64,000 bases of DNA, from positions 310,001-374,000 of the forward strand of contig CAVPSV010000002.1 in NCBI GenBank assembly GCA_963708625.1. The letters run 5' to 3'. Below are positions 1-8,477 of the stretch, piece after piece (position 1 is the stretch's first letter; the number at the start of each line of letters is the position of its first letter). The position numbers were made by a program, and so were the translations under genes. The notes beneath the pieces were generated by a model, which saw only the letters and a list, made by a program, of their open reading frames with translations, had not been told where the DNA came from and ran no database searches. Origin of the DNA: DASXIF01 sp036498145. Lineage in GTDB: Bacteria > Actinomycetota > Actinomycetes > Mycobacteriales > Jatrophihabitantaceae.

Positions 1-279
1 GGAGCTGACGCGGCCGTGGCCGGGCTGGCCGAGTATGCGGATGCGGACGCGGTGCGGGAGGTGGCGGACGCGGTGCTGAGCGGCGCCTATGGCGGCGACT
101 TCGATGTTGCGCTGGACCGCGCCGCGGCGCTGTTCCGGGTGTTCGCGACTGGGCGGCGGGAGCTGGCGGGCACGGGTATCGAGGATGCCGGCGAGCTGGA
201 GCGGGCCAGCCGCAACGACCGGGTGGCGGCAGATCTTGCCGCCGCTGCGGCAAGGTGGCGGGTAGGCACACTGCACTGA
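1..279 (+). CDS. hypothetical protein, 5' end missing
   Basis: The reading frame is open from the first base of the window to a TGA at 277-279, so only the C-terminal 92 residues are present. The piece is rich in Ala, Arg, Asp and Glu and looks helical, without cysteines, membrane segments or a motif I recognise. It ends just before the DUF4192 gene on the same strand, so the two may be co-transcribed. I cannot assign a family or function. Confidence 0.5.
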   Translation, partial: GADAAVAGLAEYADADAVREVADAVLSGAYGGDFDVALDRAAALFRVFATGRRELAGTGIEDAGELERASRNDRVAADLAAAAARWRVGTLH

Positions 280-374
280 CATTTCCGGGCATTCGTGTCC
301 ACAACGACGGTGGGCGTCCACAGCTCGCGCCGACGATGGGAACCGAGCCGGTCGCGGCACCGATCGTGATCGGC

Positions 375-1418
375 ATGAGTTCCGCAGACCCGCCGTTCCC
401 TGACACCGTCACCTCCGCGCCGTCGACACTGCAGGCGCACGGACCGAGGGCATTGCTACAGGCGATCCCGTACCTGCTTGGGTTCCATCCGGCCGACAGC
501 CTGGTTGTCGTTGGGATCGGTGCCGACACCGTCCGCGTCACCGCCCGGCTCGATCTGGACGATCTGGCGCATCAGGATTCGATCCGGCACACCATGGACG
601 TCCTGGCCCGCGGAACCAGCGAGTCGGTCATCGCCGTGGTGTACGACGATGCGGTGGTGGCGAGCGGCACACCGCTGCCTTGGGCGGCGCTGCTGCCGCA
701 GGTCCTCGACGCCGCCACCGCCGCTGGATGCGTGCTGATGGACATGTTCCTGGTCAGCGCAGGGCGGTGGTGGTCCTACGCGTGCGACGGCCCGCAGTGT
801 TGCCCGGACGCCGGCGGGTGGGTGGCAGATCCGACGACGGCATTCGCCGCCGCGGCGACGGTCGCGGGCCTGTCCGCCCTGCCCAGCCGGGCGGCGCTGG
901 CCGCCGTCCTGCAGCCGCACCCCGTCGACGAGCGTGAACGATTGGCGCCGATGATCGCCGTTGCCGAGAACGCAGCTACCGCCGCGACGCTCGAGGCACG
1001 CGCCGAGGCATTCGAACGTGCCGCGACGCGGGCGCTCTTTGCCGCGGCCCGGCGCGCCGACGAGGGAGGCGAACCGGTCCGAGACGCCGCCGCTGCGCGC
1101 TTTGGCGCTGCGCTGACCATCACGGCCGTTCGCGACTCGGTGTGGATAGCCCTCGACTGCGACCGTCTCGACGGGCGCCCGCTGTGGGCCGACCTGGCAC
1201 GGCGCCTGCCCGCGCCGTACGACGCCGCTGCGCTGTTCCTGTACGGATGGTGCTGTTGGCGCCAGGGCGACGGCGTCTCGGCACACGTCGCCGTCGAACG
1301 GGCGCTTGTCAGCGACCCGGCATATACCGCCGCCGACATGTTGCAGGTTGCCCTTGCCCGTGGGATGGACCCGCGGGCGGTACCCCGGCTACGGCGTTCC
1401 TACGGGCGACGGCGATGA
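375..1418 (+). CDS. DUF4192 domain-containing protein
   Basis: The protein of about 347 residues matches the actinobacterial DUF4192 family: near its N-terminus it has the family-type stretch ALLQAIPYLLGFHPADSLVV, followed by Ala-rich alpha/beta sequence and a basic C-terminus (RLRRSYGRRR). It has no signal peptide or membrane segment, so it is probably cytoplasmic. The frame is open further upstream (GTG at 255, ATG at 337). I chose the ATG at 375 because homologues begin shortly before the ALLQA motif, but no strong ribosome-binding site decides it. The biochemical role of the family is unknown to me. It converges with gltD, 20 bases away. Confidence 0.75.
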   Translation: MSSADPPFPDTVTSAPSTLQAHGPRALLQAIPYLLGFHPADSLVVVGIGADTVRVTARLDLDDLAHQDSIRHTMDVLARGTSESVIAVVYDDAVVASGTPLPWAALLPQVLDAATAAGCVLMDMFLVSAGRWWSYACDGPQCCPDAGGWVADPTTAFAAAATVAGLSALPSRAALAAVLQPHPVDERERLAPMIAVAENAATAATLEARAEAFERAATRALFAAARRADEGGEPVRDAAAARFGAALTITAVRDSVWIALDCDRLDGRPLWADLARRLPAPYDAAALFLYGWCCWRQGDGVSAHVAVERALVSDPAYTAADMLQVALARGMDPRAVPRLRRSYGRRR

Positions 1419-1438
1419 TCAGCAGCCGCGCTGACGTG

Positions 1439-2905
1439 CTACAGCGCGAGCGCGTGCGGCGGCACCGGCTTCGGCAACAGCGACGCGCCGGTCAGCGCGT
1501 CATCGACCGCTGCCGCGCAGGCCCGTCCTTCCGCGATTGCCCACACGACGAGGGAAGCGCCACGAGTGGCATCGCCGCACGCGTAGACGCCCTCGGCGGA
1601 GGTGCGCCAGTCATTACCGACCCGCGCCGTGCCCTGGGACGCCACGGTCTCCACTTTGAGCGCGGCCAGCAGTTCCGGGACGTCCGTGCCGACGAAACCT
1701 GCCGCCAGCAACACCAGGTCGGCGGGCAGTTCGGTGGCCGACGCGGGGACCGGCCGGAACTCGCGCCGGTCGCCGACACGGAGAATCTCGACCTCCTCGA
1801 CCACCACTGCGCGTACGTGTCCCTCTTCGTCTCCGCGGAACTCCACCACCTCGCGCGACCACGCCTCGTGCACACCCTCGTCGTGCGCCGGCGAGACGCC
1901 GCGGGTGCTTGGGGCCGACGGCCACTGCGGGTTCACCAGCCCGGCTCGCGCGGCTGGTCGCGGGTTGTGGTCCAACACGGTGACCGAGAGTGCGCCCTGG
2001 CGGTTGGCGGTGCCGAGGCAGTCCGCCGCGGTGTCACCGCCCCCAATGATGATCACGTGCTTGCCAGTGGCGTCGATGTCCGGGCGTTCGATGTCGCCTG
2101 CTTGCACCCTGTTTCCCTGCGGCAGATACGTCATCGCCTGGTGCACGCCGGCAAGGTCGCGTCCCGGGTAGGTCAGCTCACGCGCCGCGAGGGAGCCGAC
2201 GGCCAGGATCACCGCGTCGTACTCAGCCCGCAACGACGGGACGTCGGCGGCATCGACGCGTGCATTGACGCGAAACATCGTCCCTTCCGCAGCCATCTGG
2301 GCGATCCGCCGATCGATGATGTCCTTGGGCATCTTGAAGTCCGGGATGCCGTAGCGCAGCAGGCCGCCGAGCCGATCGTCGCGTTCGAACACGACGACGT
2401 CGTGCCCCGCTCGGGTGAGTTGCTGGGCTGCGGCGAGGCCGGCCGGCCCCGATCCGATGACAGCCACCCTCCGGCCGGTGCGCAGGGCTGGTGGCTGTGG
2501 GTCGACCCGCCCGTCGGCGAACGCGCGCTCGACGATGCTGATCTCGACCTGTTTGATCGTCACGGGATCGGTGTTCAGGGCGAGTACGCAGGCCGCCTCG
2601 CACGGTGCTGGACAGATCCAACCGGTGAACTCCGGAAAATTGTTCGTCGCGTGCAAGCGCTCGCTCGCGGTTGCGTAGTCCTCGCGGGCCACGAATTCGT
2701 TCCATTCCGGAATGAGGTTGCCAAGTGGGCAGCCGCTGTGGCAGAAGGCGACACCGCAATCCATGCACCGCGATGCCTGCTCGGCCACGACCTCACCGGA
2801 AGCGCGAAGGTAAATCGGCTGCCAGTCGCGGACGCGCTCGGCCGCCGGGCGTTTGGGCGTGTCCACCCGGGGGTACTTGAGAAATCCCTGCGCGTCGTGA
2901 ACCAC
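1439..2905 (-). CDS. gltD: glutamate synthase (NADPH) small subunit
   Basis: GltD takes electrons from NADPH through FAD and iron-sulfur clusters to the large subunit GltB, which makes glutamate from glutamine and 2-oxoglutarate. The 488 residues carry the N-terminal cysteine motifs (C47, C50, C55, C59, then C98, C102, C106), the FAD Rossmann motif GSGPAG at 151-156 and a second dinucleotide motif (GGGDTAAD) near residue 290. Full length is typical of the family. The start is a GTG at 2905. No gltB lies next to it: the upstream neighbour is ideR, 141 bases away. That is unusual, because gltB and gltD normally form an operon. It could also be a GltD-like oxidoreductase with another partner. 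Confidence 0.9.
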   Translation of the reverse strand: MVHDAQGFLKYPRVDTPKRPAAERVRDWQPIYLRASGEVVAEQASRCMDCGVAFCHSGCPLGNLIPEWNEFVAREDYATASERLHATNNFPEFTGWICPAPCEAACVLALNTDPVTIKQVEISIVERAFADGRVDPQPPALRTGRRVAVIGSGPAGLAAAQQLTRAGHDVVVFERDDRLGGLLRYGIPDFKMPKDIIDRRIAQMAAEGTMFRVNARVDAADVPSLRAEYDAVILAVGSLAARELTYPGRDLAGVHQAMTYLPQGNRVQAGDIERPDIDATGKHVIIIGGGDTAADCLGTANRQGALSVTVLDHNPRPAARAGLVNPQWPSAPSTRGVSPAHDEGVHEAWSREVVEFRGDEEGHVRAVVVEEVEILRVGDRREFRPVPASATELPADLVLLAAGFVGTDVPELLAALKVETVASQGTARVGNDWRTSAEGVYACGDATRGASLVVWAIAEGRACAAAVDDALTGASLLPKPVPPHALAL

Positions 2906-3046
2906 CGGCGGACATCCGTTCCTGGTCGTGCCCCGGCCGATTCCGAGGGGTTATTGCTTGGCGCACGCACGGTGCGTCGGAGCGAGGGCGAGGCTGCGGT
3001 GGCTCGCTCAGGGCATTTTAGCGATCCCGCGGCAGGCGCGAGCCGA

Positions 3047-3748
3047 TCAGGCGGTGGCGGACCGCACAAAGACGTGATCGCTCACACGCCGGTCCACGGT
3101 CGAGGTGCTGCCGTCATGCCCGACGTGGACACCGTCTGCGTCACGGGAGACCTGCACCTGACTACCGGGGCGCAGGCCGGCGGCGGTGAGTTCGTGCATC
3201 AGCGCCGGATCAGGCTGGATCTGCTCACTAATGCGATCGACGATGACCAGCGCGCCGGGTGGGCCGGCTGCGTCGGTGAGGGACACCAACTGGGTCGGAT
3301 CATCGGTCGTCGCGAACGGCAGGCCGAGCTCACCGAGTCCCGGGATCGGATTGCCGTGTGGGCAAACCAGCGGCTTGTCCAGCAGCGCGACGATCCGGCG
3401 CTCGACCGCCTCGCTCATCACGTGCTCCCACCGGCATGCCTCGACGTGCACGTCCTCCCAGTCGAGGCCGATCACGTCGGCAAGCAGCCGCTCTGCCAGG
3501 CGGTGCTTGCGCATCACCGCGGTCGCCTCGTGCCGGCCCTTGTCGGTGAGCTGAAGGTGGCGATCGTCAGCCACCTGGAGCAGGCCGTCGCGCTCCATCC
3601 TCGCCACGGTCTGACTCACCGTCGGTCCGCTCTGCCCGAGCCGTTCGGCAATCCGGGCACGCAGCGGAACGACGCCCTCCTCCTCGAGCTCGTACACCGT
3701 CCGCAGGTACATCTCGGTGGTGTCGATCAGGTCCGAGTGGTGGCTCAC
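3047..3748 (-). CDS. ideR: iron-dependent repressor, DtxR/IdeR family
   Basis: IdeR binds Fe(II) and represses iron-uptake genes. The 233-residue protein has the N-terminal winged helix-turn-helix (about 25-65), a dimerisation/metal domain (65-140) and a C-terminal SH3-like domain (about 150-225), the three-domain layout of DtxR/IdeR. Candidate metal ligands are visible: M13, H82, E86, C105, E108 and H109. It lies directly downstream of sigB in the same orientation, as in mycobacteria. A GTG start at 3748 sits 6 bases after TAGGAT, suggesting a leaderless mRNA of its own. IdeR rather than MntR is preferred because of the Cys ligand and the SH3 domain. Confidence 0.9.
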   Translation of the reverse strand: MSHHSDLIDTTEMYLRTVYELEEEGVVPLRARIAERLGQSGPTVSQTVARMERDGLLQVADDRHLQLTDKGRHEATAVMRKHRLAERLLADVIGLDWEDVHVEACRWEHVMSEAVERRIVALLDKPLVCPHGNPIPGLGELGLPFATTDDPTQLVSLTDAAGPPGALVIVDRISEQIQPDPALMHELTAAGLRPGSQVQVSRDADGVHVGHDGSTSTVDRRVSDHVFVRSATA

Positions 3749-3754
3749 GACAGG

Positions 3755-3760
3755 ATCCTA
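3755..3760 (-). promoter_or_regulatory. -10 element of ideR, probably leaderless
   Basis: On the minus strand TAGGAT is followed by six bases and then the ideR GTG start. It lies in the 52-base gap between sigB and ideR. No Shine-Dalgarno sequence fits in this space. Confidence 0.5.
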
Positions 3761-3800
3761 GATCCGCGTACGCACCGGCGGCACCGAATCGGGCGCAGCG

Positions 3801-5033
3801 TCAGTCCTCGAGGTAGTCGCGCAGGACCTGGGCTCGCGAGGGATGGCGCAGCTTGGCCATGGTTTCCCGCTCGATCTGGCGGATCCGCTCCCGGGACAGC
3901 TTGAACGCCCGCCCGATCTCGTCGAGCGTCTTCGGCTGGCCGCCGTCGAGGCCATACCGCATCCGCACGACAGCCGCTTCGCGCGCCTCCAGCGTGTCGA
4001 GCACCCGGCTCAGCTGCGCGCGCATGAGGCCTGCCTCAACGCTCGACTCGGTCGCGGTCGATGCCCGGTCGTCGGCGATGAAATCGCCCAGGGAAGCGTC
4101 ATCGTCCACGCCGACGCTCTGATCCAGGCTGACCAGGTCGCGGGAGAGATCGATGAGCTCGCGCACCCGCTCCTCGGTGATGTCGAGCTGCTCGGCGAGT
4201 TCGGCGTGGTTCACTTCGCGCCCGAATTCCTGACTCAGTTCGCGCCGGATGCGCTGCAGCTTGTTCACCTGCTCCACAAGGTGCACCGGCAGACGGATCG
4301 TGCGGGACTGGTCCGCCATGGCACGACTGATCGCTTGGCGGATCCACCACGTGGCGTAAGTCGAGAACTTGAAACCCTTGGCGTAGTCGAACTTCTCGAC
4401 GGCGCGAATCAAACCGAGGTTTCCCTCCTGGATCAGGTCCAGGAACGGCATGCCGTGGCCGGTGTAACGCTTGGCCAGCGACACCACCAGGCGAAGGTTC
4501 GCGCGGAGCAAGTGGTCCTTGGCCCGCTCACCGTCGATGACCAGCGCGCGCAGCTCGCGCTTGCGGCTGGCACTGAAGTCGTTGGACGAGGCCAGCAGGT
4601 GTGCCGCGTACAGGCCTGCCTCGATCCGCTTGGCCAGTTCGACCTCGTCGGCTGCGGACAGCAGAGCCACTTTGCCGATCTCGTTGAGGTACACCCGGAC
4701 CAGGTCAGCAGAGGTCGCCGCCTCGTCCAGATCGGCGGCAGTCGGAACGATCTGCGGGGATTCCTCGGATGCGAACATGCGGGCGGTGTCTGTCGCTTCC
4801 GTGGCACCCTGCTCGTCCACCACGGTTCGAGCGGTGGTCAATTCGGGTTCGACGGTGGCGCCAAGTCGCTCGACCGTGTCGGCACGGGCGGCCTTCGCCG
4901 CCGCCGCCGGGCGGCTACTGCGGTGCCCGCCCTTGGCGATGCGCGAGGCGCTCGCGCCGGAGCGCGCGGCCGGCTTGCGACCGCTGGTGCGGTCGCCGTC
5001 CGATCGCGACGTCGTGCTGCGTGAGGTTGTCAC
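3801..5033 (-). CDS. sigB: RNA polymerase sigma factor SigB (sigma-70 family, group 2)
   Basis: This sigma factor directs RNA polymerase to stress and general promoters. The 410 residues show sigma region 1.2 (DLVRVYLNEIG), region 2 with the conserved RLVVSLAKRYTG and the recognition stretch YATWWIRQAISRAM, region 3, and region 4 ending in the helix-turn-helix LDEIGRAFKLSRERIRQIE. The N-terminal 90 residues are a basic Ala/Ser/Arg-rich extension. I take the GTG at 5033, preceded by GAGGTGG; an in-frame TTG at 5051 is the alternative. Adjacency to ideR and shorter length than the sigA at 9.1-10.5 kb identify it as SigB. An ECF-like promoter lies upstream. Confidence 0.93.
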   Translation of the reverse strand: MTTSRSTTSRSDGDRTSGRKPAARSGASASRIAKGGHRSSRPAAAAKAARADTVERLGATVEPELTTARTVVDEQGATEATDTARMFASEESPQIVPTAADLDEAATSADLVRVYLNEIGKVALLSAADEVELAKRIEAGLYAAHLLASSNDFSASRKRELRALVIDGERAKDHLLRANLRLVVSLAKRYTGHGMPFLDLIQEGNLGLIRAVEKFDYAKGFKFSTYATWWIRQAISRAMADQSRTIRLPVHLVEQVNKLQRIRRELSQEFGREVNHAELAEQLDITEERVRELIDLSRDLVSLDQSVGVDDDASLGDFIADDRASTATESSVEAGLMRAQLSRVLDTLEAREAAVVRMRYGLDGGQPKTLDEIGRAFKLSRERIRQIERETMAKLRHPSRAQVLRDYLED

Positions 5034-5168
5034 GGGGAAAAACCACCTCAAGAATCTGGTGATCGACGGCTCGACAGGTCCACTTCAGCGGGATCGGTCC
5101 GTATCCAGAGATCCCGGGGACCGGCCCTGTACGGGTTTCGTCGATCGGGGCGTTTCGGTTCACTTGTT

Positions 5169-5196
5169 GAACGCGTCGGACCCATAAATGTGTTCC
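5169..5196 (-). promoter_or_regulatory. candidate ECF-sigma promoter upstream of sigB
   Basis: Read on the minus strand, GGAAC (5192-5196) and CGTTC (5169-5173) are separated by 18 bases, matching the GGAAC / CGTT pattern of actinobacterial SigE/SigH-type promoters. It is about 135 bases upstream of the sigB start. In M. tuberculosis sigB is known to be driven by SigE and SigH, which supports the assignment by analogy. Confidence 0.5.
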
Positions 5197-5282
5197 CAAA
5201 ACAGCCGTTCACAGCTTCCGCATGGGACTCGACCACCATATTTCCAGGGCTGGCGATCGATTTGCCCGTTCCTCGACCGGCC

Positions 5283-5328
5283 CTCGAAGTCCAGCAGCAG
5301 AGTCACTCGAAGTCCAGGAGCAGGGTCA
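5283..5328 (-). repeat. tandem duplication of 23 bases over the dtd stop codon
   Basis: Positions 5283-5305 and 5306-5328 are adjacent 23-base copies with 21 identical bases. The inner copy encodes the last codons of dtd; the outer copy overlaps the dtd stop codon and lies mostly beyond it. Because 23 is not a multiple of three, the outer copy is out of frame. Confidence 0.75.
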
Positions 5329-5731
5329 CCGGCCCGTCGTTGACCAACTCAACACGCATATCCGCCCCGAAAATCCCGGTCTGGACGTTCGTGCCGAGTT
5401 GCCGCAGGCGCTCCACCACCGCGTCGACCAACGGCTGGGCGAGGGGTCCGGGCGCGGCAGCCGCCCAGGTCGGCCGCCTGCCTTTGCGAGCGTCGCCGTA
5501 CAGCGTGAACTGGCTCACTACCAGCGCGGCAGCCGTCGGCTCGTCGGCCAGGCTGCGTTCGCCCCTGAGCACGCGCAGCCCGTGCACTTTCGCCGCGAGC
5601 GCTGTCGCCTGAGCCGACGAGTCCGAATGCGTCACTGCGACCAGGACCAAGAGCCCGACACCGATCTCGGCTATGCGCCTGCCGTCGACGTCCACCGAAG
5701 CACGGCTCACCCGCTGCACCACTGCCCTCAT
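5303..5731 (-). CDS. dtd: D-aminoacyl-tRNA deacylase
   Basis: Dtd removes D-amino acids (and glycine from tRNA-Ala) mischarged on tRNAs in the cytosol. The 142-residue protein has the usual length and starts with the family signature MRAVVQRVSRASV. It has both active-site motifs, SQFTLYGD near residue 73 and NDGPVT near residue 131 (the cross-dimer Gly-Pro). An AGGTGG lies upstream of the ATG. The gene is monocistronic or the first gene before the sigB region; its 3' end carries a 23-base duplication. Confidence 0.95.
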   Translation of the reverse strand: MRAVVQRVSRASVDVDGRRIAEIGVGLLVLVAVTHSDSSAQATALAAKVHGLRVLRGERSLADEPTAAALVVSQFTLYGDARKGRRPTWAAAAPGPLAQPLVDAVVERLRQLGTNVQTGIFGADMRVELVNDGPVTLLLDFE

Positions 5732-5901
5732 CGGGCCACCTGCGCCATCAGCTTTCGCCCCCTCGCGGCACCTGGATTCTCGCGTCGCGGCTCAACGGCA
5801 TCCTCCTTGTTTCGATCGCGACAGCCTCGCAGCATGTTGCCGGCGCAAACCGGGCAGTGCCGGCACCCCCGGATCCGGCCGGACGGTGCAACGATGGGGG
5901 T

Positions 5902-6225
5902 ATGCGACGGCGCAGCGCCGAGAGCCCCTTGGTGATCACGACGGCGCCCGAGTCGAACGACGACGAATACGACCGGCGCCGAAAGCGCTATGCCCTGCTG
6001 ATGGGGTTGCGCGCGCTCTGCGTCGTCGGCGCGGCCACCACCTACCACCTCTCGCTGATCCTGGCCCTGGCGTTCGTGGGCGCCGGCGCAGTCCTGCCGT
6101 GGTGCGCGGTCCTGATCGCCAACGACGGTCCCGCGAAGAAACGCCGCGCCCGCACGGGATACGTCGGGCCGCCGGCCGAGCGAGCACTGCCCTCGGGCCA
6201 CGACGATCGCACCGTCGACGGCTGA
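5902..6225 (+). CDS. DUF3099 small membrane protein
   Basis: This 107-residue protein has two hydrophobic segments (about residues 37-55 and 58-76) flanked by charged ends, as expected for DUF3099. It sits next to a DUF3039 gene, the same pairing as Rv2709/Rv2708c. The ATG at 5902 is preceded by AACGAT and six bases, a weak leaderless-type arrangement; an upstream in-frame ATG at 5857 is less likely. Its function is unknown. Confidence 0.75.
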   Translation: MRRRSAESPLVITTAPESNDDEYDRRRKRYALLMGLRALCVVGAATTYHLSLILALAFVGAGAVLPWCAVLIANDGPAKKRRARTGYVGPPAERALPSGHDDRTVDG

Positions 6226-6279
6226 GGCGCGTCCGGTACGACCGCGCCGCCGCACCCGACCTGGTGGCAGAATCGAGCT

Positions 6280-6504
6280 ATGAGCAGTACGCAGACCCTG
6301 GTGCAGGAGAAGACCTCCGACGCCGGCACCGGCAACGAACTGTTCCACTACGTGCGCAAGTCCAAGATCGCTGAGAGCGCAGTCATGGGCACGCTCGTCG
6401 AGGCTCTGTGCGGCGAGGTGTTCCCGGTCACCAAGGCGCCGAAGCCGGGTTCTCCGGTGTGCCCACGCTGCAAGGAGATCTACGACCAGGTTCTGCCGGG
6501 CTGA
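6280..6504 (+). CDS. DUF3039 domain protein, zinc-binding
   Basis: This 74-residue protein matches DUF3039: a conserved HYVRKSKIAES stretch, then EALCGEVFPV and CPRCKEIYDQ. The cysteines C-G-E and CPRC could bind one zinc ion together with the histidine of HYV. It follows DUF3099 by 54 bases, and CAGAAT lies six bases before the ATG. Its 3' end overlaps the convergent brkB-like gene by 25 bases once that gene's frameshift is corrected. Function unknown. Confidence 0.85.
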   Translation: MSSTQTLVQEKTSDAGTGNELFHYVRKSKIAESAVMGTLVEALCGEVFPVTKAPKPGSPVCPRCKEIYDQVLPG

Positions 6505-7636
6505 GGCACGACCGCCCGATCCGGCCCAGTAGCGATCGCCGCGTCGGGTAGGGCGGCGTTGCCGGGGTCGCAGTGCGGCTCTTCGGCCGGCTCATCGGCA
6601 ACCACCGGACTGCGCGCCGGGTTCGGCACCGCGGGGGTGACCGGATCCGGGCCCGAACCGCCTGGGTGGCCCTCGCCCGGATCCTCCGGCGAGGGCTGGG
6701 CCGTCGCCGGCAGCTCGTTGAGCCGCTTCCAGCGCCGCACGCCGAAGATTCGGCGCCGGCTCGGGGAGCGGGTGTGAGCTGTTCGATCACCGCGTTCACC
6801 TCGGCGCCGTAGAGCACGCCCAGCGCCAGCACGAAGAAGAACAGCAGCGCCGCAATAGGCGATGCCAACGTCCCGTAGGCGTGGTTGCGGTCAAGGATGA
6901 AGCCGATGTATGCGCGGAGCAGGGCCGAGCCGCCGAGGAAGACCAGGATCGCCACCACCGCACCCGGCAGGCCTCGGTGCCATGGCAGTCGGCGCGGCGG
7001 CGCCAGGTGGTACAGGGTGGCAAGTCCGAACAGCAGCAGCAGCACCAGCGCCGGGTAGTAGGCCAGGTGGATCGCCCGCCCGGCGGTCGCGCGCACGTCG
7101 TGCGGAAGCCAACTCACCAACAGCCCGGGGCCGAGCACCAGCAACGGCAGCACCACCACACCGATCACGACCGATGCCAGGAAAAGCCCGAGCGCCAGCA
7201 ACCGGCTGCGCACCGGACCACGCAGGTCCCGCATGTCGTAGGCGATCGTGATCGTGTTGACGAACGTCGCCGTGGCCGACGAGCCCGCCCACAATGCCAG
7301 CGCGAACCCGATGCTGATCACGTCGGCCCGGCCGTTGAACAGCACCTCGTGCAGGGTCGGGTGGATCACTTGTTGCACGACGTGCGGGCTGAATGCGTGC
7401 CCGAGCGCGGACTCGATCCGCTGTTCGATGCGCAGCTGCGTCTGGTCACCGGACCAACGCGATACATAGCCCAACGTCGCCACCAAGGCCAGGAACAGCG
7501 ACGGCAGGCTGAGCAACTGCCAGAACGCCGCTTCTGCGGACAGCCCGAGGATGCGGTCGCCCCACGCCCGGACGACGGCGCGGCGCAACACGTCCGGGAT
7601 TCGGCGGGCCGCGCGGGCGACCCGAGCTGCGTTCAC
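6480..7636 (-). CDS. YihY/BrkB family inner-membrane protein (frameshifted near 6770)
   Basis: This is a polytopic membrane protein with about six hydrophobic segments and the family motifs AAFWQLLSLP and GAEVNAVIEQL. BrkB/YihY proteins are integral membrane proteins whose substrate is not settled; the old name RNase BN is wrong. The start is the GTG at 7636. The frame breaks in the GC-rich run near 6765-6775. The continuation that makes sense is RRRIFGVRRWKRLNELP, running to a stop at 6480 with a Pro/Asp-rich tail. The uncorrected frame gives a long Arg-rich tail unlike the family. Corresponds in position to Rv2707. Confidence 0.8.
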
Positions 7637-7931
7637 CAGCCCAGTGTGCCGGGCCTATCCCGGAATCCGGGCCGATCGGGCGCTGGACCGGGTGGCGCAT
7701 TTCACGTCGAGGCGTCGTGGCGGAATCCAGCGATGGGTATGAGTCGTTACACCAGGTACCTCGGGAGGACGGCAGGCATCCGGGCCACCGGGGCCAGTTC
7801 GGCAGATAGTTGCAAGCGTGTTTCATGCCCGAGTGTCGCCACCGTTACAGCAATTTCGGTGGCTACGGTCAGAACGAGGGAGCACCATGGAACTCCGCGC
7901 CGCAGCGCAGAGCAGGGAAAGGGGTGCCTAC

Positions 7932-8162
7932 GTGAGCACAACCGTTGCAGCCAGCTTCGCGATGACCGCTGAGGACCGATGCGATCGATGCGGCGCCCAG
8001 GCCTATGTGCGAGCTGTCATGCCCTCGGGCTCCGACCTGCTCTTCTGCGCGCATCACTGGCGCGACAACTCCGAGGTACTTCGCTCGGTCGCCACCAGCA
8101 TCCACGAAGAACTCGATCGCCTCGGCGACATCCCGGCGACGGCGGCGCTCGAGGAACGCTGA
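7932..8162 (+). CDS. DUF7455 zinc-ribbon protein
   Basis: This 76-residue protein has one zinc-finger-like pair, CDRCGAQ and CAHHW, typical of DUF7455 proteins found beside sigA in actinobacteria. I take the GTG at 7932 because GGGAAAGGGG lies 7 bases upstream and because homologues start close to this point; an upstream in-frame ATG (7818) would add an unconserved extension. A strong terminator hairpin follows. The 295 bases upstream (7637-7931) hold no other gene that I can support. Function unknown; a nucleic-acid or RNA-polymerase role is only a guess. Confidence 0.75.
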   Translation: MSTTVAASFAMTAEDRCDRCGAQAYVRAVMPSGSDLLFCAHHWRDNSEVLRSVATSIHEELDRLGDIPATAALEER

Positions 8163-8184
8163 CCGCGCCGACACGATCTTTGCC

Positions 8185-8215
8185 GCTGGCCCCGTCCGAT
8201 TCGGACGGGGCCAGC
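8185..8215 (+). terminator. intrinsic terminator after the DUF7455 gene
   Basis: A perfect inverted repeat: 15-base arms (GCTGGCCCCGTCCGA and its complement) around a single T, 22 bases past the stop codon. In practice this gives about 13 pairs and a 5-base loop. There is no long T run, as is common in actinobacteria. Confidence 0.75.
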
Positions 8216-8477
8216 GCCGTCTCGCACGGCTGCGCGGCTGCGAGGTTTCGCCAGGAATGGTGCATTCGAGGGTTTCTCGACAGCGTCGGCGACAACGGCG
8301 ATACGCTCGTGACGCCATTCCATCTGGGTCGTTATTGGTAATGGCATTTCGCGTCGCGTGGCGTTACCGGCGCTTAGCAACGGCGCGAATACGCTGCTCC
8401 TGCACGGGAGCGCAAGTCGGGGGACGTGTCGGGGGACAGGACAGTCGCGTGGCCGCGTCTATCTAGGAGTGGGACAG
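8216..8477. other. upstream region of the secreted protein, no gene seen
   Basis: Between the terminator and the secreted-protein start there is no convincing reading frame on either strand. The stretch is less GC-rich in places (for example 8320-8345) and presumably holds the promoter, but I cannot point to a clear -35/-10 pair. Confidence 0.4.

Noticed and set aside
1142..3904. 920-codon plus-strand open frame
   Set aside because: It lies antisense to gltD and ideR, both clear genes; the frame is open only because GC-rich DNA has few stops. No domain is recognisable in it.
3843..5024. 393-codon plus-strand open frame
   Set aside because: Antisense shadow of sigB.
7740..7972. Frame beginning MSRYTRYLG, similar at its first five residues to the peptide ORF at 13246
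   Set aside because: No ribosome-binding site, no -10 at a useful distance, similarity limited to MSRYT, and it runs across the DUF7455 start. Likely coincidence.
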